This document shows positions 26,915-36,035 of a DNA stretch of 64,000 nt, piece by piece. This stretch comes from FEN-1350 sp964386005 (GTDB lineage: Bacteria; Planctomycetota; Phycisphaerae; Sedimentisphaerales; Anaerohalosphaeraceae). Position numbers and translations under genes: made by a program. The number at the start of each line of letters is the position of its first letter. The stretch's first letter is position 1. The stretch lies in contig CAYLSB010000012.1 of assembly GCA_964386005.1 (NCBI GenBank), positions 1 through 64,000 on the forward strand, read 5' to 3'. A model generated the notes under the pieces. That model ran no database searches. It saw nothing but the letters and a program-made list of their open reading frames with translations, and was not told where the DNA came from.

Positions 26915-28150
26915 ATGTCCGAAATGAAGAAAACACAGGATACGATCAGTCGTCGCGATCTGCTGGCGGGTGCGGGGGCGGCGCTGGCATTTACCGTCGT
27001 TGGTCCCAATGTGGTACGCAGCTATGCCGCCAATTCGAAGATCAAGCTGGGCCTGTTGGGCTGCGGCGGCCGAGGCACGTGGATCGCCGACCTGTTCGTC
27101 AAGCACGGCGGCTATGAGATGTTCGCCTGTTACGACTATTTTCAGGATCGCGTCGATGGGGCCGGCGGCAGGTTCAATGTCCCCGCCGAGCGACGATTCA
27201 CCACGCTGAGCGGTTATAAGAAACTGCTCGAATGCGGCGTGGATGCCGTGGCGATCGAAAGCCCGCCGTATTTTCATCCGGAACAGGCGGCGGCTTCCGT
27301 TGCGGCCGGCAAGCACACGTACGTTGCCAAACCCATCGCCGTCGATGTTCCCGGCTGCAAGACCATCGAACAATCCGGAAAGAAGGCCACCGATAAGAAG
27401 CTGGCCTTCCTGATTGACTTCCAGACCCGCGCGAACGATTTCTACATTGAAGCCCTCAAGCGAGTCCACTCCGGCGCCATCGGCGATTTTGCTTTCGGCG
27501 AATCCACCTACCACGCCGACATCCCCTGGGGCGGCCACATGGAGGCGCTGGCCAAGGATCCGAACAATCCCGAGACTCAGCTTCGCGCCTGGGGGATGAG
27601 CCAGGAACTTTCCGGGGATATCATCACTGAGCAGAACATTCACACGCTGGATGTGATGAACTGGATCATGCAGGTTCCGCCGGTTCGGGCCTGGGGTACC
27701 GGCGCCCGCAAGGTCCGGCCGATCGGCAACTGTTACGATACGTTCACTATTACCTACGAATATCCCAACAATGTCGGGATCGCCTTCAGTTCACGTCAGT
27801 TCCCCGGTCACGACACTCAACCCGAAGGCATCCGCAACCGCATGTTCGGCACGCAGGGCGTTCTCGAAACCGAATACGGCGGACAGGTCCTGATCCGCGG
27901 CAAGAATTTCTATCGGGGCGGTCAGACCGGCAGCATTTATCAGGATGGAGCGGTCAACAATATCGCGGCTTTCCACAAGAGTATCACTGAAGGCAAGTTC
28001 GACAATCCGACCGTGCAGCCCAGCGTACAGAGCAACCTGATCACGATTCTCGGCCGCACCGCCGCTTATGAGAAGCGCGTGGTGAGCTGGGATGAACTGC
28101 TCAAGAGCACCAAGGTCATGGAGCCGAACTTCAAAGGTCTCAAGGCGTAG
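26915..28150 (+). CDS. Tat-exported Gfo/Idh/MocA family oxidoreductase
   Basis: The 411-residue protein starts with a twin-arginine signal (SRRDLLAGAGAALAFTVVGPN). The mature N-terminus has the Rossmann loop LGLLGCGGRGTWIADLF, and YVAKPIAVDVPGCK corresponds to the family's EKP active-site segment with the lysine kept. The C-terminal sheet domain contains GGHMEAL and TEQNIHTLDVMNW. Such enzymes bind NAD(P) and oxidise or isomerise sugars; Tat export implies a folded, cofactor-loaded protein outside the cytoplasm. GGAGGG at 26902-26907 fixes the ATG. The downstream isomerase gene follows in the same direction. Confidence 0.9.
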   Translation: MSEMKKTQDTISRRDLLAGAGAALAFTVVGPNVVRSYAANSKIKLGLLGCGGRGTWIADLFVKHGGYEMFACYDYFQDRVDGAGGRFNVPAERRFTTLSGYKKLLECGVDAVAIESPPYFHPEQAAASVAAGKHTYVAKPIAVDVPGCKTIEQSGKKATDKKLAFLIDFQTRANDFYIEALKRVHSGAIGDFAFGESTYHADIPWGGHMEALAKDPNNPETQLRAWGMSQELSGDIITEQNIHTLDVMNWIMQVPPVRAWGTGARKVRPIGNCYDTFTITYEYPNNVGIAFSSRQFPGHDTQPEGIRNRMFGTQGVLETEYGGQVLIRGKNFYRGGQTGSIYQDGAVNNIAAFHKSITEGKFDNPTVQPSVQSNLITILGRTAAYEKRVVSWDELLKSTKVMEPNFKGLKA

Positions 28151-28198
28151 CCATTTTCGATTTTCAATTTGAGGAAATCGTAAGACGAAAGGATATGT

Positions 28199-29128
28199 AT
28201 GATAACTCGTCGCAAATTGTTACGGATGGGTACCGCCGGCGTGGCGGGTCTGTCGTTGACATCCCCTTGCGTCCTGTGGGCCGCGCAAGAACGGATCGGC
28301 GAATCGGCCGAACCGACAGCGCGTCCGAGAGGTCAACGAAGGCCCCGCGGTTTTCGCATTGGTGTCTGCGACTGGAATCTTGGCAAGACATCCGATGTCG
28401 GGTGTTTCGAGATCGCCAAGCAGATCGGCCTTGACGGCGTGCAGGTCAGTCTCGGCACCGTCGGCAACGATATGCACTTGCGAAAGCCCGAAGTCCAGAA
28501 GGCCTTTCTTGAGGCCTCGGAAGCGTCGGGCGTGCGGATTGCGTCGCTGGCGATCGGCGAACTGAACAATATTCCCTACAAGTCCGATTCGCGCGCCGAG
28601 CAGTGGGTTTCCGACAGCATCGATGTCTGCCGCGCTCTGCGTGTTCGTGTCGTTCTGCTGGCCTTCTTCGGTAACGGCGATCTGATTGACGACAAGGCCG
28701 GCGTGAATGCCGTCGTCGAAAAGCTCAGGAAGGTCGCCCCCAAGGCGGAGAAGGCCCGTGTGCAGTTGGGTTTTGAAAGCTGGCTCAATGCCGAACAACA
28801 TATAGATATTCTCAACCGGGTTGGATCGCCGGCTCTGAAGGTGTATTATGATGTGGGTAACATGCATTTGCGCGGCTACGACATCTACAACGAAATCCGG
28901 ATGCTCAATAAAAACATCTGCGAATTCCACGCCAAGGACTACAATTTCCTTTTCGGACAGGGCAAGGTCGATTTCCCGAAAGTCCGCGCGGCGATGGATG
29001 AGATCGGTTACCGCGGCTGGATCCAAATCGAAGGCGCAACGCCCCTGGGTCTGATCGAAAGCTACAAGAAAGATGCCGAGTACCTGCGGTCGATCTTTCC
29101 GAAGGAAGTATCTCCGGTGACAACATAG
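28199..29128 (+). CDS. Tat-exported sugar phosphate isomerase/epimerase-like TIM barrel
   Basis: The 309-residue protein has a Tat signal (TRRKLLRMGTAGVAGLSLTSP) and an AP-endonuclease-2-type barrel: RIGVCDWNLGK, FEIAKQIGLDGVQVSLG, LGFESWLNAEQH, LKVYYDVGNMHLRGYD, CEFHAKDYNFLFGQGKVDF and GWIQIEGA. The Glu, Asp/His and His residues in these strands fit the usual divalent metal site. It probably isomerises or epimerises a sugar or keto-sugar in the same pathway as the preceding oxidoreductase; 48 bases separate the two. AAAGGA at 28188-28193 supports the start. A clear terminator follows. Confidence 0.87.
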   Translation: MITRRKLLRMGTAGVAGLSLTSPCVLWAAQERIGESAEPTARPRGQRRPRGFRIGVCDWNLGKTSDVGCFEIAKQIGLDGVQVSLGTVGNDMHLRKPEVQKAFLEASEASGVRIASLAIGELNNIPYKSDSRAEQWVSDSIDVCRALRVRVVLLAFFGNGDLIDDKAGVNAVVEKLRKVAPKAEKARVQLGFESWLNAEQHIDILNRVGSPALKVYYDVGNMHLRGYDIYNEIRMLNKNICEFHAKDYNFLFGQGKVDFPKVRAAMDEIGYRGWIQIEGATPLGLIESYKKDAEYLRSIFPKEVSPVTT

Positions 29129-29154
29129 CGATCGTTTTCGATTGAGAAATGCAT

Positions 29155-29194
29155 ATCGGCCGGTGAATCATTTTCTCCCGGCCGATGTTTTTTT
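29155..29194 (+). terminator. Intrinsic terminator after the isomerase gene
   Basis: ATCGGCCGG at 29155-29163 pairs with CCGGCCGAT at 29178-29186, followed by GTTTTTTT. It closes the plus-strand oxidoreductase-isomerase pair and separates it from the convergent isomerase gene. Confidence 0.88.
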
Positions 29195-29214
29195 GAAAAG
29201 TGTTCTTGTGTTGA

Positions 29215-30171
29215 TTATGCCATGGCTTTGGCAATCACGGCTCTCATTTTCTCGATTCCCTGTTTGGCCACAAGCATCGGATCCTGATCCCAGAACTGGC
29301 GGCTAAAGAGTTCCAGCGACAACACCGGGCGGCAATTACGATCAAGCATTCCCCGCAACAATTCGGGCAGAGGACAAATGCCGTCGCCGGGCATGACGCG
29401 GTCTTTGTCGGCGATGGTCTGTCGGGGCATATCGGGATAATCGTTCATGTGAAAGATCTGCAAAGCCGACGGGCTCACGGCCGTCAGGCCCGCAAAATCC
29501 GATCCACCCTTGTAGATGTGGTAAAAATCGCCCAACATTGCCGCCTTCGGGTGTCCCGACTCGATAACGACATACATACACTGGCCGATGCGGTGAAGGT
29601 TTTTCGAGTGGCCCCACAACTCCAGTTGCGGGATCACGCCGATGGCGTCGCCGGCGTCGAGGATCGCGCGATACCGTTGGGCCGCCTTGTCCAGGTCCAA
29701 CCCCGGTTTATCCGTGGCGCCCACGGGAGGAGCGGCGATTCGTTTGGCGCCGATCTGTGCCATCAGGTCCATGTCCCGCTTCATCTGCTCGACGCCCTTG
29801 GCCCGCTGCGCATCGTCATCTGAGATCCATCCGACAAAGCCGATTGCCCCTTCGACCGTCAATCCCAGGTCGGCGATTCTTTTTTTCAGGTCTGAAAGCG
29901 ATCCACCCTTGCCGCGGTAGTCCTCGATTTTGCGGACCCACGGCTCGATGCCGTCGTACCCGGCCCCGGCGGCGATTTCGATTTCTTCGGTGATCGGCAG
30001 ATTCTGTCCCATGATCGTGGCTGTATTGAAGCACAGCCGGAAGGGTAGCTGTTCTCCTCCGGTGGCGGGTGTCCGCTCGGCTCCGCGGGCCAGCCGACCC
30101 ATCATCACCGAACCCGCGGACGCCAGACCGGCCGCCATGAAATGACGCCGTGAAAGATCGACTCGCTTCAT
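29215..30171 (-). CDS. Tat-exported sugar phosphate isomerase/epimerase-like TIM barrel
   Basis: A second, diverged member of the AP-endonuclease-2-type barrel family (318 residues). It has a Tat signal (LSRRHFMAAGLASAGSVMMG) and barrel strands with AAGAGYDGIEPWV, IPQLELWGHSKN, AAMLGDFYHIYKGGSDF, LQIFHMNDYP and GDGICPLPELL. The Glu, Asp, His and Glu positions of the metal site appear intact. It is convergent with the similar gene at 28199, but the two are not close copies, so they probably act on different substrates or steps. GGGAGC upstream supports the start. Confidence 0.87.
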   Translation of the reverse strand: MKRVDLSRRHFMAAGLASAGSVMMGRLARGAERTPATGGEQLPFRLCFNTATIMGQNLPITEEIEIAAGAGYDGIEPWVRKIEDYRGKGGSLSDLKKRIADLGLTVEGAIGFVGWISDDDAQRAKGVEQMKRDMDLMAQIGAKRIAAPPVGATDKPGLDLDKAAQRYRAILDAGDAIGVIPQLELWGHSKNLHRIGQCMYVVIESGHPKAAMLGDFYHIYKGGSDFAGLTAVSPSALQIFHMNDYPDMPRQTIADKDRVMPGDGICPLPELLRGMLDRNCRPVLSLELFSRQFWDQDPMLVAKQGIEKMRAVIAKAMA

Positions 30172-30379
30172 TATCTGCTCCCATCAATGCATCGGTTTGT
30201 TTGTATTTTTATCGCCCATCCTGAGACGGGGCACGGTATTATACCAAACCCGGGCCGAATTCCAACGGTTGTTTATCGTCGGATCGGCATTTGATTTTTC
30301 TGAATGAAACGATGGTTCTTGCCGATAGACGTGGCATCGATTATACAGATACGTTCAGAAGCGTCGGCGGAAATCCGGA

Positions 30380-30970
30380 ATGAAGTGGATTCGATTCCAT
30401 TTTGACAGACAGTGGTCGTTGCATCATAAACGCTCGAGGCGATTCGCTTCGCGATTGTTCGGGCCCAGGAAGATTCCACGGGAACTATGGGATTTCCATC
30501 ATCGCAGTCTTCGAGGCGGGCTGTGCCTGGGCGTATTTATCTCGTTAACCCCGACGATTCCCTTTCACATGATCCTGTCAACCATCGGGGCGATCTATTT
30601 CCGGGTGAACCTTCCGATCGCTCTGGCGGCATGCTGGATCACCAATCCTCTGACGGTGTATCCGATTTTTCGGTTTGCCTGGCGGATCGGCAAGACGATT
30701 CACGACGCCGTGCCGGTGTTCCGCGACGTGGCGTTGATTGACTCGGATAGCGGACGCTGGGCCCGATTTTTTTCGCATACTCTGTCGCTGTGGACGGGCT
30801 GCCTGATCCTGGCGATGACGACGACGACCCTGCTATGGTTGTTGATGACGCTGATCCACACGATAACGGACAAGCTTCGTCGCGCCAAAGGGGACCGATC
30901 GGCCGACGAACAATCTCGATCGCATCCGGATCCTTCCGTTAAAACTTCCGATCCAGCCGGCGATAGCTGA
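30380..30970 (+). CDS. DUF2062 membrane protein
   Basis: The 196-residue protein carries the DUF2062 pattern: LWDFHHRSLRGGLCLGVFISLTPTIPFHMILS, then FRVNLPIALAACWITNPLTVYPIF, and a last helix LILAMTTTTLLWLLMTL. It is predicted to have three or four membrane helices with a basic N-terminus and a hydrophilic C-terminal tail inside. Function is unknown; relatives sometimes sit beside glycosyltransferases. Its 3' end overlaps the convergent ComM gene by 32 bases, which leaves no room for a terminator between them. Confidence 0.83.
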   Translation: MKWIRFHFDRQWSLHHKRSRRFASRLFGPRKIPRELWDFHHRSLRGGLCLGVFISLTPTIPFHMILSTIGAIYFRVNLPIALAACWITNPLTVYPIFRFAWRIGKTIHDAVPVFRDVALIDSDSGRWARFFSHTLSLWTGCLILAMTTTTLLWLLMTLIHTITDKLRRAKGDRSADEQSRSHPDPSVKTSDPAGDS

Positions 30971-32480
30971 TCGCTTCGCTGACATGTTCGGCGGCGACAT
31001 TCTCCGAGCCGCACAGATCGGCGATGGTGCGAGCGACCTTGAGGATCTTGTCGTGGGCCCGCGCGCTGAGGGCGAATTCCGTCATGGCGTTCTTGAGGAA
31101 CATTTCTCCGGCGTCGTCGAGTTTACAGAAATTCTCCACCTGGCGGTGCGTCATCGTCGCGTTACACGTCAGTTTTTTCCTGCGATGGTCGGCGGTGAAT
31201 CGTTCGGCCTGCATCTTCCGCGCGGCGGCCACCTGTCGGCGGATTTCGTCGGAGGTCGGGCCGGAGGCCTTGCCGCGAAGCTTGCGATAACCGACCGGCG
31301 GCACATCGATATGGATGTCGATGCGGTCCAACAGGGGCCCCGACAGCTTGGCGACGTAGCGTTCGATCAGGCGGGGCGTGCAGTTGCATTTGCGGCTGTC
31401 GGCGCCGAAATAACCGCACGGGCAGGGGTTCATCGCGGCGATCAGGATAAAACGGGCGGGGAATGTTATCGTTCCCTTGGCCCGTGAGACGGTCACGGCG
31501 CCGTCTTCGAGCGGCTGGCGGATCATCTCAAGAATGTTCCTCTGAAATTCCGCGAATTCGTCGAGGAATAAAATGCCGTGATGGGCCAAACTCAGCTCGC
31601 CCGGCCGCGGGTTGGTTCCGCCGCCCACCAGGGCCGGGCCGCTGGCGGTATGATGCGGAGCACGGACGGGCCGCGTGGCGATCAGCGGAGTCTTCTTCGG
31701 CAGAAGTCCGACCGAAGAATAGATCCGCGTGGTCTCCAGCGATTCGGCCAGCGACAACGGCGGAAGGATGGTGGCCAGCCGTTCGGCCAGCATGGTCTTG
31801 CCGGCTCCGGGCGGACCGATCATCATCACGTTATGCGCCCCGGCGGCGGCGATGATCAGCGCCCGCTTGACGGACTCCTGTCCTTTGACATCGGAGAAAT
31901 CCACATCGTACGCACTACGGGTCTCGAAGAGCCGTTCGATATCGATCGCCGTTGCTTCCAATGGTAATTGTCCCGAAAGAAATCCGACGGCCTGGGCCAG
32001 AGAAGCAATTCCATAGACCTCGATATTTTGTACGACCGCCGCTTCTTCGGCGTTATCCAGCGGAACAAGAATTTTTGAAAAGCCATTCTCGGCTGCGGTC
32101 ATCGCCATGCTCAGCGCGCCGTTGACCGGACGAACCCGGCCGTCCAAGGCCAGCTCGCCGACGATGAGAAACTCACGCAGACGATCACTTTGTAAACTTC
32201 CGGTGCAGGCGAGCATTCCCAGCGCGATGGGCAGGTCAAATGCAGGTCCGACTTTCTTGACGTCGGCCGGAGCCAGATTGACCAGCGATTGGGTATCGGG
32301 ATATTTAAACCCGGAATTCACAATTGCGCTGTGAACGCGTTCGGAACTTTCCTTGACGGCCGCGTCGGGAAGGCCGACGATCAGCGGTTTTTCGAGCCCC
32401 CCGCGCGAAACATCCACCTCGACTTCACAAATGATTCCGTCGATACCTTCCAGCGTCACGCTATATAATCTTGCCAACAT
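30939..32480 (-). CDS. comM: YifB/ComM-family Mg-chelatase-like AAA+ ATPase
   Basis: The 513-residue protein has the three parts of the YifB family: an N-terminal Lon-protease-like ChlI domain (VGLPDAAVKESSERVHSAI, NLAPADVKKVGPAFDLPIALG), a central AAA+ module with Walker A GPPGAGKT (K228) and Walker B GILFLDEFAEF, and the C-terminal Mg-chelatase part (MNPCPCGYFG, ARAHDKILKVARTIADL). ComM is a hexameric branch-migration helicase that helps integrate foreign DNA during natural transformation. Whether this host is naturally competent cannot be seen from the window. GGGAGGA precedes the ATG. Confidence 0.92.
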   Translation of the reverse strand: MLARLYSVTLEGIDGIICEVEVDVSRGGLEKPLIVGLPDAAVKESSERVHSAIVNSGFKYPDTQSLVNLAPADVKKVGPAFDLPIALGMLACTGSLQSDRLREFLIVGELALDGRVRPVNGALSMAMTAAENGFSKILVPLDNAEEAAVVQNIEVYGIASLAQAVGFLSGQLPLEATAIDIERLFETRSAYDVDFSDVKGQESVKRALIIAAAGAHNVMMIGPPGAGKTMLAERLATILPPLSLAESLETTRIYSSVGLLPKKTPLIATRPVRAPHHTASGPALVGGGTNPRPGELSLAHHGILFLDEFAEFQRNILEMIRQPLEDGAVTVSRAKGTITFPARFILIAAMNPCPCGYFGADSRKCNCTPRLIERYVAKLSGPLLDRIDIHIDVPPVGYRKLRGKASGPTSDEIRRQVAAARKMQAERFTADHRRKKLTCNATMTHRQVENFCKLDDAGEMFLKNAMTEFALSARAHDKILKVARTIADLCGSENVAAEHVSEAISYRRLDRKF

Positions 32481-32750
32481 TATCGTATTCCTCCCGCCCA
32501 GGGGCGTAAAAGTCTATATCATAAATCCGATTCCCGCTGTCGGCAAGAGATTTTCGTTAAATATGGTCAAGAGCATTGGAAGAAAAAATATATAAGTGCA
32601 TTATAAACAAGAACTTAAGAATAATTCAGGTGTGAAGAGTATGCGAAATAACGTCTATTTGGTTATCCTATATCGTACAGGGTGAATCGTAAGCAAAACC
32701 AATCTGTGAGCCAATTTTTAAAAAATTTGAAAAAATTTCCGAAAAATCCC

Positions 32751-32778
32751 TTGTTGAATACTGAATCGGTGGTATAAT
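32751..32778 (+). promoter_or_regulatory. Strong sigma-70-type promoter with no gene downstream
   Basis: TTGTTG at 32751-32756 and a consensus TATAAT at 32773-32778 lie 16 bases apart. An A/T-tract block directly upstream (32715-32748) resembles an UP element. The predicted start is near 32785. Confidence 0.65.
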
Positions 32779-32784
32779 AACTAT

Positions 32785-32917
32785 AGATTAATCGCTCTTT
32801 TTCTTCTTATAGGCAGTACCTTTTCCAAGCTGAGACGTATTTTATTCAATTTGATATCTTACCAATATTACGAATAAGTCTCAGCAAGCCGGCGTCGATT
32901 GATGCCGGCTTTTTTTA
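32785..32917 (+). ncRNA. Candidate small non-coding RNA of about 130 nt
   Basis: This stretch is bounded by the promoter above and by an intrinsic terminator at 32886-32917 and contains no usable start codon with a frame. It has a long stem, GCTGAGAC at 32829-32836 with GTCTCAGC at 32878-32885, continuing through one mismatch into TATT/AATA, followed by the terminator hairpin. No plus-strand gene exists until 36036, so it is not a leader. It does not resemble tmRNA, SRP RNA or RNase P RNA as far as can be seen by eye. The ends are predictions. Confidence 0.55.
32886..32917 (+). terminator. Intrinsic terminator of the candidate small RNA
   Basis: AAGCCGGC at 32886-32893 pairs with GCCGGCTT at 32904-32911 around a 10-base loop, followed by TTTTT. 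Confidence 0.85.
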
Positions 32918-33015
32918 TCCTCACGGCTGTGATCGATGTGACGGCCTTGTCCGGAAGACAATTGGGAAAATGATCGCGTGAGTCCAACGTATAGGTAAGA
33001 CTTGAATTCCCGATT

Positions 33016-35754
33016 TCAATCCATCCGCCATGTTGCCCGGACTAACCATTCATTCGCCAGTTGGGCAAGATCATCCTCATCGACAAAGGTATCCCGATTC
33101 AGATCCGCATGAAACGGCGGCGTCCCGTCCAAAATCCATGCTCGCGACATGGTCTCCAGATCCTCCATTCCGACCCGGCCGTCATTATTCATATCCGAGA
33201 GCGGTTCCCAACCGATTGGAGTCCGGCTGGCTTCTGGGGTGCCGCCGTAGGCGCCGAGATTGATCCGCACATTTGCCGCCTGCAACCCATTAGCCGACGT
33301 TTCCTGGCCGATGCCCATTCCTGGGCTTCCCGCATCAATGCATCGGCTTGTCTGAGAATCATTGATCCATGTTTTCGTGTTCGGGTTCCACCGTCCCGCG
33401 GCGCTTTGCAGGTGGAAGTCGTTACCATGAATATCGGCAAACAACGGATCGACGTCAAAGTTTCCGATGCCTCCTTCGGTCGTCGTCCAGCCCGTTACGC
33501 ACGAATACTCGACGACCGGTTGTTTCCAGCCGTCGATCTGTGCGCCATACAGGCAATTGCTCGTGTCCGTATTGTTCCGGAAGATCGAATGGAGAACGTA
33601 CGTGGAACCTTCGTCATTGTAGAATCCGCCGTACTGTTTGGCATGATTCATTGTCAGCGTGCCGTGGAGAATTTCGATTGTGCAATCGATGGCATAGATC
33701 CCTCCGCCGAACTTGGCCGCCTCATTGCCGGCGAAGATGCAGTTTCGAAACGTCATATCCGCGATGGCATACAATCCGCCGCCATCCTGCGTTGCGTTAT
33801 TATTCAGAAATCGGCAGCGATCGATCGAACCGACGGTTCCCCACAGTCCGCCGCCGATCCGTGACTGGTTTTCGTCGAATGCACAATCGGTCAGAAGGAT
33901 TGCGCCGTAACTGGCGATCCCGCCGCCGATGACTCCCGAACGATTTCGGATCAATCGACATTGTTCGATTTTTGGAGAGGAATTCTGAAGAACAAAAAGT
34001 CCGCCGCCCCGTTCCGCGCAGATATTCTCCGAGATCGTGCAATTTCGAATCGTCGGCGAACTGTTCTCGCAATATACCCCTCCGCCATATCGCCGATCAT
34101 AGGTATCTCCGTCGGCATTTCCTCCCATAATGGCAAATCCATCGAGAATGCCGTAGGTAACGTTGTTCGCGATAACCACATGGAAGGTATTGTCACTTCG
34201 CGTCGCGGGATCGTCTGTGTCATTGCCGTCGAGATCGCCGCTGAGAAGGGTAACGTATTGGGCCGGATTCTGTTGGGCCAGACTCGTCGCTCCGGAAAAC
34301 AATCCGCCATACATCTTTACGCCCTCTTTCAATCGAAACGCCGTATCCCGTCCCAGACCCCCTTGACGCGGAACATAGAATCCCTCGGCCACCCAGATTT
34401 CCGTGCCGTCGCCCGCGGCGCTGATCGCATCCGACAGATTCACGAAGGCATTCGCCCAGCTGGATCCGTTGTTGGCGCCGATGGCGTCATCATCCACATA
34501 AATCCGTTCGAGAGTTCCGTTGCGCGAAATCACTGGAACAAGTCGTAGATCCGGATCGCCGGCAAACCGCATGCAGGACGAATTGCTGCAGCCGGGAAAG
34601 GCCGTGTTGGCTCCATGAAATGCCTCCTGCATGGTTTGGCCCTGGCCGAGCAGATCGAAGAATTTCGTTTGCCAGGGAATTGTATATCCGCCGTACCAGC
34701 AATTGGTGACGCAGGGTTCGTTGCTCATTCGACAATAGCCGATCGTGGTCGTGTTCTGAAGGAGCCCCTTTCGAAAGGCGGAGGATAATGTTCCCGATCC
34801 GGTATTGCACATGCCGTCGCAACTGCCGATAAAGGCGAAAGGCATCGGCGGAAGATCCCTGAGCCATTCGGTGATTTCCGAGGGATAGGTACTGTCTTTG
34901 CACGCATTGGCGAAGCTGGTGCTTCCGCCGTGAGCAATCTCGTAAAACAGCGAGGTCTTGAGAGACTGGAGTTTTACGATCAACTTTTCCTGTGAAGGGT
35001 ATTGAACGGCCTCGGTGGGATACCCCAGCTTCTCGAACGAGGTTTTTGCGCTTGTGTACCAACTGTACCATGTTCCAGTACATTGTCCGGTATCCAACGG
35101 TCCGCTTAGGGTAAAGCCCTCCGCAGGAGGCGGTACGGCCTCGCCCACGACCCTGCCCTCTATGGCATCGACAACCAGTGCCGTAATCGAATCGTTCTGC
35201 TCCACGTGGAGAATCCAACATGGATTGCGCGGAACGGGTTGCACAAGGACTGTTTCGCTGTCAGGAGACAGATAATACAATCCGGCGAAACCGAATTTCG
35301 GATCGGTAGTTGTCGTCTTTCCCTGCCGCGCTGCCTTGAGGAACAGATGTTCGACGACGACCGCTTCGGCGATCGGGCGGTCGATCACCTCCGGCAGTTC
35401 GTCCGGCAGATCGTCGCGCCATTGGATGCGGAAATCTCTGAGGCGGCCGTTGGCACGGTCGAAGTGATAGGCAACCTGATCTTCCTGGACGATGGCCTCC
35501 AGCGATCCCCGACGGATTACCCTCTGGTGAAAATAAAGTACACGGTCCGATATTTCCAGCTCGTGAAACTGAGAAACACTGTCTTTGGGCTCAAAACCCG
35601 ACCGATCAAGGAAATCAAATCGATGGCGCGGATTCAGTAAGCGATCCGCGTTCGGTCTCTGGCCGAAGGCCGGATTCAGCGAAAACACCACAACACAGAG
35701 AAGGATTAAACGATACAATCTTCCCCCGAACAATTTTGGCAAAGAAACAGGCAT
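33016..35754 (-). CDS. Secreted clan CD peptidase-like / beta-helix / dockerin-like protein
   Basis: With ATG at 35754 (AGGGGA before it) the 912-residue protein begins with a signal peptide, LYRLILLCVVVFSLNPAFGQ. Residues about 40-225 look like PepSY-type propeptide repeats. Residues about 230-380 resemble a caspase/gingipain-type (clan CD) domain: H275 in YEIAHGGS and C312 in FAFIGSCDGM, 37 residues apart. Residues about 390-840 start with YVDDDAIGANNGSSWANAF and form a parallel beta-helix with repeated NCTI, GGGL and GGGI turns. The last 60 residues hold two calcium-loop motifs, DMNNDGRVGMEDLETM and DLNRDTFVDEDDLAQL, a dockerin-like pair. It is probably a cell-surface or secreted protein; peptidase activity is inferred, not shown. 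Confidence 0.82.
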   Translation of the reverse strand: MPVSLPKLFGGRLYRLILLCVVVFSLNPAFGQRPNADRLLNPRHRFDFLDRSGFEPKDSVSQFHELEISDRVLYFHQRVIRRGSLEAIVQEDQVAYHFDRANGRLRDFRIQWRDDLPDELPEVIDRPIAEAVVVEHLFLKAARQGKTTTTDPKFGFAGLYYLSPDSETVLVQPVPRNPCWILHVEQNDSITALVVDAIEGRVVGEAVPPPAEGFTLSGPLDTGQCTGTWYSWYTSAKTSFEKLGYPTEAVQYPSQEKLIVKLQSLKTSLFYEIAHGGSTSFANACKDSTYPSEITEWLRDLPPMPFAFIGSCDGMCNTGSGTLSSAFRKGLLQNTTTIGYCRMSNEPCVTNCWYGGYTIPWQTKFFDLLGQGQTMQEAFHGANTAFPGCSNSSCMRFAGDPDLRLVPVISRNGTLERIYVDDDAIGANNGSSWANAFVNLSDAISAAGDGTEIWVAEGFYVPRQGGLGRDTAFRLKEGVKMYGGLFSGATSLAQQNPAQYVTLLSGDLDGNDTDDPATRSDNTFHVVIANNVTYGILDGFAIMGGNADGDTYDRRYGGGVYCENSSPTIRNCTISENICAERGGGLFVLQNSSPKIEQCRLIRNRSGVIGGGIASYGAILLTDCAFDENQSRIGGGLWGTVGSIDRCRFLNNNATQDGGGLYAIADMTFRNCIFAGNEAAKFGGGIYAIDCTIEILHGTLTMNHAKQYGGFYNDEGSTYVLHSIFRNNTDTSNCLYGAQIDGWKQPVVEYSCVTGWTTTEGGIGNFDVDPLFADIHGNDFHLQSAAGRWNPNTKTWINDSQTSRCIDAGSPGMGIGQETSANGLQAANVRINLGAYGGTPEASRTPIGWEPLSDMNNDGRVGMEDLETMSRAWILDGTPPFHADLNRDTFVDEDDLAQLANEWLVRATWRMD

Positions 35755-36035
35755 CGGTCCCCTGCTACAAACCAACCCATTTACATGAAGCACCCTCATT
35801 TCCATACACGAATAGATTATACCATTTTGGGGCAGGGGGATCAAGCTTCTGATCCCTCCAACCCGGATATTTCCCAACTGCTGGATTTAGGGCGGTCCTT
35901 ATGAACTGTTGAGTCTTGTTGGTCGATGCATTGAGTCCGATAATGGATAGCGTCAAAGGATTGTTTTATACATTATTTTCAGTTTTTGATATAACAAGTC
36001 ATGTTTCCCGATGATATGGAAATCAATTCGATTGG

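Noticed and set aside
32829..32850. Possible TPP riboswitch because of a CTGAGA core
   Set aside because: The second conserved half of the riboswitch is missing and no thiamine gene follows.
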